Below are positions 22,547 through 33,914 of a DNA stretch of 64,000 bases, piece after piece. The notes beneath the pieces are model-generated. The model saw only the letters and a list, made by a program, of their open reading frames with translations, had not been told where the DNA came from and made no database searches. Position numbers and translations under genes: made by a program. How positions within the stretch are numbered: the stretch's first letter is position 1; each line of letters opens with the position of its first letter. Source of the DNA: Telmatactis stephensoni (lineage: Eukaryota > Cnidaria > Anthozoa > Actiniaria > Isophelliidae); assembly GCA_029948255.1 (NCBI GenBank), contig JALIZF010001528.1:62001-126000 (forward strand), in the 5' to 3' direction.

Positions 22547-25500
22547 TTAATAGAGGGGACTGGTTATGAAGCCTTTTGTTATATGTCTTTGTTCATTTTT
22601 TTCAACCGTGACCGTGCACAAATCTTTTATTTTTTCATTGTTTCGCCTTAATTGCCATGGTTGAGCAACTGAACCCAAATGTTTCTTTTCCGCTGCTTGT
22701 TCGATGTATTCTAGTTCAAAATTAATTATATTAGAATATTTCAATAAATAATCCAATAGACAACATTTCGGTTCATTCCTCTCTATTAACTATGGTTTAA
22801 CCCAGGGGTCACAAATATATCCAATTTGTGTTCTACTGTATGGGATTCCTGTTTAATTTTCTGTAAGACTGATGGAGGGTTGTCCCCGGTTGCTTGATTT
22901 TTTATAATTCTTATTGTTCTTATTTGGCACTTACCAGCAAATCTTATTCTCTTGTCTTGATCAAGCTGTGTGGTCTTCAAAAGGTCCTGCAATTCTTGTT
23001 CTGGAATTTTATCTTCCAAGTTATTCAGGAAGACATCTCTCAGCTCGGACGCTTCAAAGTAACCTTTGTTTTCTGTATCAAACACGTTAAATGCGTTCAT
23101 CAGGTCAATTTGCTCTTCATCTGGATTTCTTAGGTTTACCATCAGGTCAAGGAACTCATTGAAGTCAAGAAGTCCATTACCTATTTGCAATAAGAATAAT
23201 TAAAAACAATTATAAATGGAATGAAATTATACACTCTAAAATCAAACGGAGTCATTTTGACCCCAAATTAAGAGTCATTTTGACTCTTTTGTGAAAGAGT
23301 TGTTTTGACCTCTTTTAAAATGGAGTTGTTTTGATTCTCAGAGTTATTTTGACCCCAACAAGCAGCCATATTGACTCTTTGGGAAACTCCCAATACCCTA
23401 TTACAATAGTAACCTTACTCTTTGTAGGGTAAAAGCACTCTTAGGTAGAGTTGAGCAATTCTTTCAAATTGTAGAAATGACACTTCATAGGACTCACAAG
23501 AGTCAAAGTGACTCTACAAGAAGTAGTTTTAAATCACTCTTCCAAGTGTAGAGAAACTCTACCAAGAGTAGCTATGAACCCTCCAAGGAGTAGTGAGAAA
23601 AGGGATCAAAACGGCTCTTTTCGAGGTGTCGTCTGGGAGCCAGAAAAGCGACCCTTTTTATGAGGTCAAAATTACTCTTTTGTTTTCACATACAGTGTAG
23701 TAAGATAACTGTCCTGGCCATGATTTACGCACGATGTAACTATTCTTACGCACGAAACATTGCGCGCACCACGAAGTTACATTGTGTTTCCACTCTTGCG
23801 CGCAACATACAGGTTTATAGGATCGAATTCTACTTCTACAACTCTCTGTGTGACGTTTCGCGCAACATTGCGGGGGTGGACACACGGTGCATCAGTGAGG
23901 CGCGCAATATTGCAAAAAATGTTGAATCATGTGTCCGGGCTATTTAATTAGAAATCTTTGAACGACTTTGGTCATATCAAAGTTAATAGAGCGGAGTGCA
24001 TGGTTAGGAAACACGGCAAACTTCAAAGAGACTGACAAAGGAGCAAACATGGAGGTTAAGTAGGGCATTGACCGTGCATAATCTTTGTTTTACCTTCATT
24101 TATTATGCTTGGGTGACCTGACCCCAAACGGTTTCATTGGCTGATATATGTAGCAATGCTTTTGTTTGGTGCATGGTTAGAAAAGAGTGAACAAAAAGAT
24201 GGAACAATAAATGTAGCTGGACTTCATATCACCATCTCTTCTATTAGCTTTGGTCATACCATAGGCCATTCCCCCCCCCCCCCCCCCCGTTTTATAGCGA
24301 GCAAAAGAAGGACTCATGGTGCTCGAAAGTCATATACGAGGCGCTAGTGGCAATGGCATACATGAAGGAGCGAGCTTCCGTTTCAGCTGTTTGACCTACT
24401 CTCCCGCTCTTTATGGTGACGATTAGAGATATCTTGCTATGTGCCGGATCGAAGACGAAATATTGTGTATAACTAACTAGATGAAGATCCGTGGTCATGG
24501 AAACATCTGACATATAAATGTTTCAATTTTGCAAGTCAAAGACAATTTCATTTAACTTTACCACCGTGTGCATAATTAGGCGTCCAGCCGGACTAAAGTC
24601 TCGATTGGGATTTGGTCAATAGGCTACCGGGAAGCCAGCAAAGTGTACAGATATTGTATAGAAAACTCCGCCTCTGTCTGGATTTTTGGTAGCCTATTGG
24701 CCAAATCCCAATCGAGACTTTAGTATGGCGGGACGCGTAGTTTTGCACACGGTGATAATCTAACCGTCATAGTCAACTTCGTTGATCATCTCTTGTAGTT
24801 CGTCTTCAGTGGGGTTCTGACCCAGCGATCGCATGGCGGCATTGAGTTCTTTACTAGAAATGAAGCCTGAGCAATCCTTGTCAAAATAGATGAAAGCATC
24901 TTTGTACTCTGAAACAGAAAGACAAAGAAGTTTAAGCGGTTAAGAAAATGCTATTGTAGAACGTCACGAAATATGGGACATGTGTGCTTTAATTGATGAC
25001 GTCACAATATATGGCGGATGTTTTTTTAAATGGATGGATAGATAGATGGATGTTGGGAATAGGCAAAAAAGACAATATCTCAACTTACCTTCAATTTGCT
25101 CCTTCGAAAGATTGTCCTAATCATGGATGAAACAGGATGATCAATTACTTAAGCTTAGATTTCTACTATTACTGATGAAAGACGCCGAAATCAAAATTAG
25201 CTGAAACGACACTGAATAATTCTTTAAGGATCTAGTAATCACTAAATAATTTTTTTGTCGGTATTCAAAAGGGAAGTACTATATTTTTATGAATCTTTAG
25301 AGGTGTCAGTGACGTCATTTACTCAACTCACGGCTTCGCTCCATACATTTCTTTGTACTTTGTTTATCAAAATATTTCAATGTAAATGTTCTAGATTGAA
25401 GAACGCTGGCCAGAAAATCAATCCTAGACACAGACAATGCAAGAAAACCGTTTTACACATACGATTAGTGCATAAGAAATAAAATAGATCAAGTCAACTA

Positions 25501-26718
25501 AATATAAAGAAATGTATGGGTGAAGCCATGCGTTAAATGACGTCACTGACACCTCTAAAGATTCATAAAAATAGTACTTCCCTTTGAAAAACCGAGAAAA
25601 GATTTTACCTAGTGATTAGTAGATCCTTGAAGAGCTATTCAGTGTCGTTTCAGCTAAATTTGAATTCGGCGTTTTTTCATAATAGTACAGTAGCACCAAA
25701 AGTATTTTTTGATATAATTCCTGCAAAAAAAACTTCTGTGCATTCCAGCTAATCGTGGCGAATCTTTATGCATGAATCATATATGTCGAAATCTATAGAT
25801 ATGCGTGTGTATATTTGAACCAGCGCCATTGAATGCGGGTTCCGTTTTGTGGTATAGCAGCTTGGCATCATTAACTAGTCAGTCCTTTTTCTCAAGGTTG
25901 TGTGCGCATTTGAATTTCGACGTCAGCCTTGTCTTGAAAGCAAAACTGTTAGACTTTGACGAGCCACAATTCAAAACAACAAGAATATTATGCGCGAAAA
26001 AAAGCAAATCAAAACGATAGTCGAGTTAAAAAGATTTAAAAAAATAATACTCAAAGAATTGAATAAATACTTTGTCGTAGGCAGCCCGTCATGGGCACGC
26101 ACGATAGTGGCCCGTCATAAGAACAATTTGAGGGAAAATAAAATTTGAGTGTCTATCAAAAATTGAGTAAATTTGAGTAAAATATAAGGTGCTGTAAAAT
26201 CGTAACTAGAATCAATAATCCTCGTAAGATGAATAATGAAATCACTTTTTAGTTAATTGAGTAAATCAGATGTTTCCAATTCAGTTTTCAAATCTTTTTT
26301 ATGTGTATTTTCGACACTTTGCAATTCAACAATAAGCCAACGTTCTAGAGCTTCTCTGGTTTTTATTTACGCTTTTATTATGGAGAACTTTTGGAGAGTG
26401 TTCGTTGAAGTGATTCTGGATGAGACGCTATACTGGATTTAGTCAATCAAAACGAATCTTAATTCTTAAACAATTGTTTTAAACAAAGTTGTTGACGACC
26501 ATCGCTATGCGACATATTAATATTTTGTTTTGTTAAGAGTTGATACTCATTTTCTTGAATTTGAGTGTTTAAAATCGTCGACATTTGACGACAGTTCAGT
26601 AATAAGTTATCATCCTTTCAATTCTAGTTTGGCAGTCGTCAACGTTTGGAAAAATCTCGGAATTTGCGTAAGATAAAAAATGCAACAAATCGTCGAACAG
26701 CTATAGCTTGCTTACCAT
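22547..26718 (-). CDS. Divergent calmodulin-like protein B
   Basis: Exons (minus): 26716-26718 (ATG only), 25089-25116, 24765-24908 (exactly 144 nt), 22935-23180 and 22547-22710; 194 codons plus stop. Intron positions 1-3 match the calmodulin pattern. Loops 1 and 2 are canonical (20-31 [12 protein letters not shown], 56-67 [12 protein letters not shown]). Loop 3 (93-104 [12 protein letters not shown]) is unusual but has acidic ends. Loop 4 (130-141 [12 protein letters not shown]) lacks the first Asp and the central Gly, so it probably does not bind calcium. A basic tail of about 50 residues follows, unlike calmodulin. The last exon is the least certain: its acceptor follows GAACTAG. Probably a calcium sensor driven by its N lobe. 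Paralogue A downstream shares the LDQD-basic-Arg-Ile loop 4. The exon 3 donor is GTTAGA, weak, and a MITE ends ten bases from it. Confidence 0.82.
23231..23699. mobile_element. Non-autonomous element built from GAGTCA-type motifs
   Basis: The ends are imperfect inverted copies (ACACTCTAAAATCAAACGGA and its partner ending ACAGTGTAG). The interior repeats short blocks such as gagtcattttgac, agagtcaaagtgactct and agagttattttgacc in both orientations every 15-30 bp. No frame. It lies in intron 3 of gene B. Clustered AP-1-like GAGTCA cores are a consequence of the repeat. Confidence 0.7.
24562..24754. mobile_element. MITE ending beside a splice donor of gene B
   Basis: A 193-bp foldback: CACCGTGTGCATAATTAGGC...ACTAAAGTCTCGATTGGGAT and the inverted ATCCCAATCGAGACTTTAGT...GCACACGGTG, arms about 70 bp. 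No clear target duplication. Its right end is ten bases inside the intron from the donor of gene B exon 3. Confidence 0.85.
25160..25697. mobile_element. 540-bp foldback MITE in intron 1 of gene B
   Basis: Arms of about 190 bp: left ...GACGCCGAAATCAAAATTAG, CTGAAACGACACTGAATAA...GAGGTGTCAGTGACGTCATT; right is the inverse with a few mismatches. Each arm carries TGACGTCA-type sequence. The 75-codon frame inside (25255-25482) is not a gene. Confidence 0.85.
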
Positions 26719-26795
26719 TTTTGCAGAAAATGTTTTACTTGCAGTTCTTCGATTTCAAAGACCTTCTCTGGGTATAAAGTATCAGAAGTATCAGT

Positions 26796-27090
26796 GGCTA
26801 CTTTGGGCTTGAATTGGTGCTGCACTTATCTATCAAACTATTACCTGTTAGCGTGTCATTCAAAGGTGGATCCTTGTCCATTTCATGCTTATCGCTGATT
26901 GGCTGATTCAGTGACATGTTGACATTTAGCCACCAGGAACGTGAAACCGCCATTTTGCAGGTAAAACAAAAAAACAAAAAACAAAACCAAAACAACGTCG
27001 AAACAACACAATTGGAAGTAAAAACAAGACGCCGGTTTATATATTGAATGTTTGAAGCACTTTATTGCAAATTTGTAAATATACAACTTT
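26796..27090. other. Possible 5' region of gene B
   Basis: Just upstream of the gene B start, a minus-strand stretch is open with ATGs near 26959 and 26917 and a possible donor GTAATA near 26845. It could be a 5' UTR exon or an alternative first exon, but its phase does not match gene B exon 2, so I do not join it. Confidence 0.3.
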
Positions 27091-27292
27091 TTAGAAACAC
27101 TATAAAACTATTTTGTGCTTTTGACATGATTTTAAATTACTAAATGGTCCTAAATTTTTACCTTATATTTAGCTTGTTCGGCTATTAAATTATTTAAAGT
27201 TCCACTTTTTATGGTAACTCTATTTAAATTTACCCATTTTTATGCCACTTTTTTAGTCTCACATGTGTCAAGGACTATAGTGTATTCTAGCC

Positions 27293-27485
27293 TCCCGCTG
27301 GCGTATCTATAATCTAAGAATTGGAATTTTTATATATGTTGGGTTTCCTGTGTTGCTTAGAGAGGGACTAGGCACTAGTTTGGTAAGAGAAAGGAAGGCC
27401 AGTCCCCCTCTTCTCGAACAAGAATCCCACAGGAATCCCAAAGAGAGAGAGAGAAAATAGAGATGCCTGCGGAAGAGGCTAAGTG
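27293..27485. repeat. Foldback repeat of the TRAF-intron family, diverged copy
   Basis: Ends tagcctcccgctgg and cctgcggaagaggcta are inverted relatives, and inner gggtttcctgtg / cacaggaatccc pair. The same arrangement occurs at 48418-48602 and 63283-63470. Confidence 0.6.
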
Positions 27486-27915
27486 TGTTCGTTCTAGGCT
27501 GTATTATTTAGAGCTCGGGGAGGAGAGGGTGGGTACTCCTAATATTTATATATATATGTGGATGTGTGGCGCAACAGGATTCGTTTTGTTAGAATCAGTG
27601 AAGAATATATATTCACCTGTTAAGAGACCTACTTACGTCCAGAGGTGGGAGGGTGGGAAAACAGCGCAACATAAATCCCTCTAATAATTATACTTTTCTC
27701 CCGTCTAGGACTCATTAGAAATATGTGATTGGGTCAATTTTCCCTTCCACCCACGGTTTGGTTGTATTTTTGGTATATATTTTTCGTGGTCTTCGGTCCC
27801 TGTGACCTGTGGCGCCGCACGTACTACACCATTTTCTGATCAAGTGCCCCTCCCCCCTCCCCCCGGGGTTTAGTTTGTCAGTCCGCCACCAACGTCAAGG
27901 GAGAAAAGTGCAATA

Positions 27916-30900
27916 CTAGACCTGTGAGGTAGTACGACTGCTAGTGGCTGCACGGTCTTCTACGACAGTATCATATACATTATTGTTGGCTGCTATACCA
28001 CTGCTGCTGGCTCCACGCTCCTCTACGGCAGTATCATTTACGTTGTTAGTGTTGGTTGTTATACCACTGCTGCTCGCACCACGGTCCTCTACATCTTGTA
28101 GCTCATTATCGACTGTTATAAAACTCTTGAACTCTGAATAGAAATAACACTCAAATTAAATGCCTTAAATAATAACAGAATTACAGGGGAACAATTTTTT
28201 GAAGATATTCACGATTAGCGGGAATTCTTGAAAACTTGCCGAAAATTAAATATGTATATTATATCGATAACAACGGAGAATTTAGTTAGAATATATAATT
28301 GTGCCGTTGTGTTTTTAGTGAGGAAACATAAAGCAAAAAAGATTGTTTCGTGACGTTTTTAAGAAATGGGCGCAGTATACTGCATATGTGACCGGGTGTG
28401 CTAGGTCCTTCTGGATGGATAGGAGGAACCAGCTGGAAAATGTTCGTAACATAGTGGGGAAGTCAGAGCATAGAACTCTCAATACAACTTGATTCAACAA
28501 ACTCTTGGGCAGAACTAGCTAGTTTATTACGAAACCAAACACGTAATTTACAACGACATGCTCGCACCTTATTTGGAGAGTAATGTATCACATAACTGTT
28601 TACTCAGGGTGTAGTTAGCTTAACTTCCAGTATAGAACAACTAATTATTGTAACAGAATCTCAAAGTATTAGCATTATACAGAATCCGAGAACAATACAC
28701 AATTGTCAACTAAGCGCTTTTATCGCCAAACCATTCTGTCTTTCAATTAAAACTTAGAGTAAGCTATGTAAGCTAAAATCATAACGTTTACAACTGAATA
28801 GTCTATAGAACTACACTCGGCTACACCATATTCAATTCCCTGATATATTTCTTCATATTGATACACAAAAACAAGTGCGCTGTCTTAGATTACGAAATCT
28901 TTCAAAAAAAAAAAAGAATCTTATTCAAGGGACATCCCCTTCGAGTTTTAATTCACAATTAGCTTGCTGATTGAAGTTCATGGCTTTTTCTTTCAACACC
29001 CCTAGTTACAACCAAGGTAACGATGATGGCGCGGTTCATAACATGCCACACCTTTGTAACCAAGGCAACGAAAATGACGTGATAAAGCTTTAAATTCAGT
29101 TATTGGCATATGGGTCGGTGTCGATCGGAAAGAGTAAAACCACCCTACTTAGTTACGGCAGAAACTCATAACAGGAATGATTTAAAAAGGGCCCTTGAAT
29201 AAAGCAATTGTTTTTTAAGAGGAGATTTTTATCCATGACGAGCAATAAAAGCGCCAAAAACTAGACCTTCGTGTGAGTTTTAATCCAAATTTTCGTTCTG
29301 GATTAACACTCAAATCCTTTTTCTACCGGTTAAAAACTGATGTACCAAGATAAAATACCTGTTTAAAACGGATTTTTGATTTGTACAAAGACTTTTTCTT
29401 AGCTTGAAGTTGTGTTGGGATTAAGCTTTTTCAAGCTGAATATAAAGAAAACATATAGCAAATTGAGCAAATGAAGGCCAGTAAACCTCATTTCGATCAA
29501 AATTTTCGCTTTGGATTAACATTTGATTCAACTTCATCTGCCAAAACTACTTACAAACAACTTAAACTTTCTGACAGGCATGATTGTAGTTTTGTAAACA
29601 GCTATTCTTCAACTCAGGAGTTTTTGTCGTTCACTGCTCGAACTTGAAAAATCCCCTCTTTATTTAATTCTCATCCAATCTATCAGTACCTTCATAAGTT
29701 ATTCGTCTATCTTGATCAAGTCCAAGATCTTTCAGCATCTCCTTCAGCTCTTCCCCCTTGTCAAACTCCAAAGTTTCTAACACGTATCTCAACTCCTCTG
29801 ATTCAATAAAACCTCTTGCATCGACGTCAAATACATTGAAAGCCAGACTGAGAGCTTCTTCCTCCTCTGGGACTCTTTGTTGTTCCATCATCTGGACAAA
29901 GTGTTTAAACTCAACACAGCCACCCTCTGTTGTACATAAATGTCGCGTTAGAGTCTCTTTGATTTAAGGTAGGGTAACCATAACAAAGTGCCTTTTCCTA
30001 ATCCGGGGACCCATCATTAAATGAAACTCAGCATGCCCCCCCCCCCCCCCACACACACACACACACACCACCCAGCTCCTTTGATAATGGTGGGAAAACT
30101 TAAGTAAACTAACCCTTATTTTTATTCCATCATCTGAATAAACTTTTCAAACATGGTCACTCTCTGTGGCATGCACACAATCGAGTCACGTATAGAGCCC
30201 CTTTGAAAGACAGTAATGTAATCGTTGCGAAGTGTTTTTTCCCTAATCTGGGACGCTTTGTGGTTCAATCATCTGAAAAAAGCTCTAGCCTCAGACTCAC
30301 CATGGCAGGGGCATATCCAAGGGGGGGGTCCTAGGGTGCCCGTGACCCCCCTTTGAAAACAAAAAGATGATAGAAATAAAAGAATCTGATTGAGAAATTG
30401 GAAGTGTAACCCCCCTTTGGTGGAAAATGGAAAGTGTGACCCCCCCCCCCTTTGAAATATTCTGGATACGCCCCTGCATGGCCACCCTCTGTAGCCACCC
30501 ACATTCATAAAAGTCACGTTAGAGCCCCTTTAAATAGAGGTAGGACGGTTCTTATAGGAAAATGAAATCTTTTGTCATTCAATAGCGTTACACCGCATGT
30601 TTTTGCACATAAACATGGCTGCCATAAAATCCTGAATACAACATGTTAAGATAAATTTATAGTGATCTCTTTAACTTAATGATATTCAGCTACGCTAAAG
30701 TATTCTGTCGACTGTAGTTTTTCAAATTCCAGGTCAATGTTAAGTCGTTTGTGTGCTAACTACTTTTCATCGATCTTTATTGTGCTTTTATCGCGATAAG
30801 ATTTGGGTTTCGAGGAAGAAGGGTGCTTTAAAGTGATGTTACAAGTAACGGTTCCCTACGTGCCATCGCGCGTATTGGTTCGCGTAACGTTTCGCCGGTT

Positions 30901-32276
30901 GAACGAAGCGTAACGTAAACTAAAGCCGCTGGTACCCAGAGTATTGACAACGATTTTTAGCGCAACAATGCTGTGTTTTAAAAATCACCATTGTATAAAT
31001 GCCATGCAATTAAAATTTTTAATGATATCCTGTTGTGTCAGAATGCTGCAGGCTTAACGATCTTCATAAAATTTCTAACAGTTTCCTATCAATTTCTTGC
31101 AGCGACGCGTGGCATGACTCATAAAAACAAATGAATAAATGCATGAAAATATATAAATCATTTATTTGTTTAAGCGGGCTAGGCTAATTGGCAACCATTC
31201 GGCTGATGTGGGTCTTCTGTCACTCACACACACTACCACTACATTCAACTATTCTACCACACGACATTCAACTCACATGTTGATTTTTACTTGAGGGAGA
31301 AAAACCGAATTGAAGAACCCGGAATAAAACCCTCGTGGCAAGAGAAAGAACAACACACCAAACAAACTCAACTCACATGTGATCCAACGCCCGAGCCAGG
31401 ACTCGCACCCGAACCACAGCGGTAAGAGGCGAGTGGTATATTAACCACTACGCCAGTTTTGCCACCCATGGCAACTGATGATACACAGTGACAACTTTTG
31501 ACGCAGCAATCTTGCTTGCTTTAAAAATCGCGATCTACAATGAGTAACACGCTAAAGGCGGTAAAAGCAGGTCGGACTTCATAAATTAATTAATAAGACC
31601 AATGACCAACTAGCTTGTTAAACAATGAATATTTTATACACATTATGTGAGTTTTACGTACTTTCAATATCGACTGTGTTCATGATTTCCAGGATATCTT
31701 CTTCTCGAGGATTCAGGCCCAACATTCGCATCGCTGTGGAGAGCTCGTGCCTTGTCAGCTTGCTCTTGTCTTCCTTGTCTTGTTTGAATAGATCGAACAC
31801 TGAGACATATTCTGAAAACAAATTAAACACAGAAACATTCAAACAAAAAATGACATTTTTTGTCACTGTCAATTTTAAACCGAGTTCAGTTTATAATTTA
31901 TGAACACGAAAGTTATCTAAAAGTAAAAATAATTTCTGTATTAGCAGTGTGTATGATTCTAGCTGAGGATTAGCTTGTGATATAACATAATAAGAATTTA
32001 TGGTGCATTGTTAAATTTACTTTCAAACTTGTCAACATATTTATAATTTGGGGGTCAGGGTCGACTCGGGAAGTTTGAATAATCTCAAGGAACGTTTCAC
32101 CGAAAACCGAGAATTATATTTTAGGAAAGTATTCGTTACCTTTCACTTGGTCCTCTGACAGGTAGTCCTACAACATAGCATAAATTTAATGAAAATTTTC
32201 TCTACTTGACGAGAAATAAAGTTTTGTATAATCAGGGTTTACTTACAATTGCTTTTGAGTTCTTTTCCTCTGCCAT
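27916..32276 (-). CDS. Divergent calmodulin-like protein A with repetitive C-terminal tail
   Basis: Exons (minus): 32247-32276, 32140-32167, 31662-31811, 29690-29926 and 27916-28133; 220 codons plus stop, all phases consistent. Loop 1 (29-42) has two inserted residues and lacks ligands; loop 2 (67-78 DIEKGGCVEFKH) ends in His; loop 3 (103-114 DVDARGFIESEE) is near canonical; loop 4 (138-149 GLDQDRRITYEE) lacks the first Asp. At most one or two sites should bind calcium. The last exon adds about 58 residues made of three related units starting VEDRGASSSG (163), VEERGASSSG (185) and VEDRAATSS (206), rich in Ser, Asn and Thr, probably disordered. The LDQD-Arg-Arg-Ile loop 4 links it to paralogue B. 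Partner proteins cannot be inferred. A plus-strand frame over the tail is its antisense shadow. Confidence 0.85.
28501..29640. other. Intron 4 of calmodulin-like gene A, nothing recognised
   Basis: AT-rich non-coding sequence without a clear repeat structure or recognisable frame. Confidence 0.4.
30301..30481. mobile_element. MITE family CAGGGGC, copy 1
   Basis: A 171-bp element at 30306-30476 with termini CAGGGGCATATCCA / TGGATACGCCCCTG and a 5-bp target duplication catgg (30301-30305, 30477-30481). It shares the interior ttgaaaacaaaaagatgata with copies 2 and 3. It lies in intron 3 of calmodulin-like gene A. Confidence 0.92.
31279..31465 (-). mobile_element. tRNA-derived SINE, copy 1
   Basis: On the minus strand: an A-box-like TGGCGTAGTGGTTAA, a B-box-like GGTGCGAGTCC about 45 bases on, then a tail with CACATGTGAGTTGAGTTTG and GAGGGTTTTATTCCGGGTTC. 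The tail is shared with the SINE at 44607-44771. Confidence 0.8.
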
Positions 32277-32653
32277 AGCGAAATTCTCCGCTCCGAAAGC
32301 TTTTTTGTCGGATAAATTGGAAAGAGAAGTGTCATCTACGAATTGGGTACGTTTGGCAATATTACGTTAGAATGAGAGCCAATTTGCTAAGTAAATAAAT
32401 AGTGGCAGAATGAGATCATATTTCAGCTTGGAAACGTACTTAGAACTCAGCACGACGCGCATTAACGGATAATTTTGTTTACAAGTTGTTGGGACATTTT
32501 TGGAAGAAAACTCGTTTATTGGAAAAACTTAAAACTGAATTAAATTATGGAAATTTCAAAACGTAGTGAGTTGAACGTCATTAAGACTATAGGCAACTCT
32601 CTTATATATTGTCCTGCGGCAATTTTATATTTTCCAGACAGTACAATGCCTTG

Positions 32654-32939
32654 GTTTTAACACAGGCAACCCAGGCTGTACTACTGAATTTTTACACTAT
32701 AGGTGAATTTAATAAATAAAGCATAAAAACATCGTTACTGCATTTATTTACACCCTAAAAGAATAAAAAAAATCGTTATTTCTTATACCCCCCCCCCCCC
32801 CTCCTCATAAGAAATAACGATTTTTTTTATTCTTTTAGGGTGTAAATAAATGCAGTAACGATGTTTTTATGCTTTATTTATTAAATTCACCTATAGTGTA
32901 AAAATTCAGTAGTACAGCCTGGGTTGCCTGTGGTTTTAA
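32654..32939. mobile_element. Near-perfect palindromic MITE with a poly-C loop
   Basis: A 272-bp element (32661-32932): CACAGGCAACCCAGGCTGTA... with arms of about 125 bp that match almost perfectly, separated by a C tract (about 32789-32802). Flanks share gttttaa (32654-32660, 32933-32939), a 7-8 bp duplication in keeping with hAT. It lies just upstream of calmodulin-like gene A. Near identity of the arms suggests recent origin or arm conversion. Confidence 0.9.
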
Positions 32940-33175
32940 GACAAATAATACAACATTCCGTCCCGGGCATTCCGTATGGATAACACATTTTTAAAATCAT
33001 GGAATGTGCAAAACGTCTATTGTATGAACGTTTCTTGTGTGTTTACATGTTAAAACTGATCTTCTGAATCCTCTGAATCGAATCATATACAAGCGTACTT
33101 TCAAAACTGACGGTCTGCTTCAACGTATATACTCAGTAAAATTATCTGCATAGCACGTTTTTGGATTCACGCTTC

Positions 33176-33460
33176 TTACTTCAGAAAATACAAAGTTAGT
33201 CTGCAAAGCGGAAAAACTTGACATGTATATTCAAACACAGATCTTATGCAAGGCTGACAAAAAATTGAACTCGGACAAGTTTGTGTCGAACATGCATGGC
33301 AAGTTGGAAGCATCTTGCCTTTGTCCTCCGGCCCTCCTTGTTTAGTCAAGGAGCTAATATATGTGTAGCCAGCAACGTTTTCAGACATTATTGTTAATGA
33401 TAGCAGATAAATTAGTACATAAATCGACAAACTTAAAAACTTAAGTTTTTGATATTTCAT
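33176..33460 (-). CDS. Hypothetical small secreted Cys-rich protein
   Basis: A 94-codon frame with a genuine ATG, a hydrophobic N-terminus (MKYQKLKFLSLSIYVLIYLL) that could be a signal peptide, and seven cysteines between residues 54 and 86 (spaced C-x2-C-x4-C-x5-C-x2-C-x8-C-x5-C). I do not recognise the family. The stop overlaps a good donor-like GTAAGA, so it might be the first exon of a longer gene. It lies between the start of gene A and WDR92 with no neighbour-based clue. It may equally be chance. Confidence 0.25.
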   Translation of the reverse strand: MKYQKLKFLSLSIYVLIYLLSLTIMSENVAGYTYISSLTKQGGPEDKGKMLPTCHACSTQTCPSSIFCQPCIRSVFEYTCQVFPLCRLTLYFLK

Positions 33461-33914
33461 TATGGCTAGCAGTCTTTGATAAGTAGGCCATCAAGTGAAG
33501 GTCATTCCATGCTATTTGTCAGTTCTATATTTTCTATGTTTTCGTATAAGTTCAGTAGTATATTATTTTGAATAATTTATTAGTATCATTTCTTAGTAGA
33601 ACATGTAATTCAATCCGTTCACAACTGTCTGCGAAATGTGTAATTTTAATAATTGTATCTTTTATGATCGGTGGTTATCAGTGCAAGGTCTCCATGAGCC
33701 ACTTTAATTTTTTCAGAACATCATGGGTATCCACGAGCTACCTCTGTCAGCGGCTACACATCAAAATTAAGGCGCACTCAATCGGCGGAACGCCTGGCGG
33801 TTTATTACCTAGAAACGTTCAAATATTGTCTAAACGAATTCTTTTCTTGTGAAAACTGTCAAAAAAATGTCAATTTTGCAATAATTTTGCCAAGCAGGTG
33901 TCAAACCTTTCAAT

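Noticed and set aside
23660..23951. Overlapping frames on both strands with Arg/Cys-rich text
   Set aside because: Mutually antisense, spanning a repeat edge, no domain.
26796..26995. Open minus-strand stretch proposed as a first coding exon of gene B
   Set aside because: Its phase does not fit the next exon, whereas the ATG-only exon at 26716 fits the calmodulin gene pattern exactly.
27944..28141. Plus-strand frame of 65 codons with Leu/Ser repeats
   Set aside because: It is the antisense of the last exon of calmodulin-like gene A, whose minus-strand model fits splice sites and phase.
30269..30517. Glycine-rich minus-strand frames, with similar ones at 59442-59825 and 54866-55230
   Set aside because: All are translations of the three CAGGGGC MITE copies; their similarity reflects the repeat, not a protein family.
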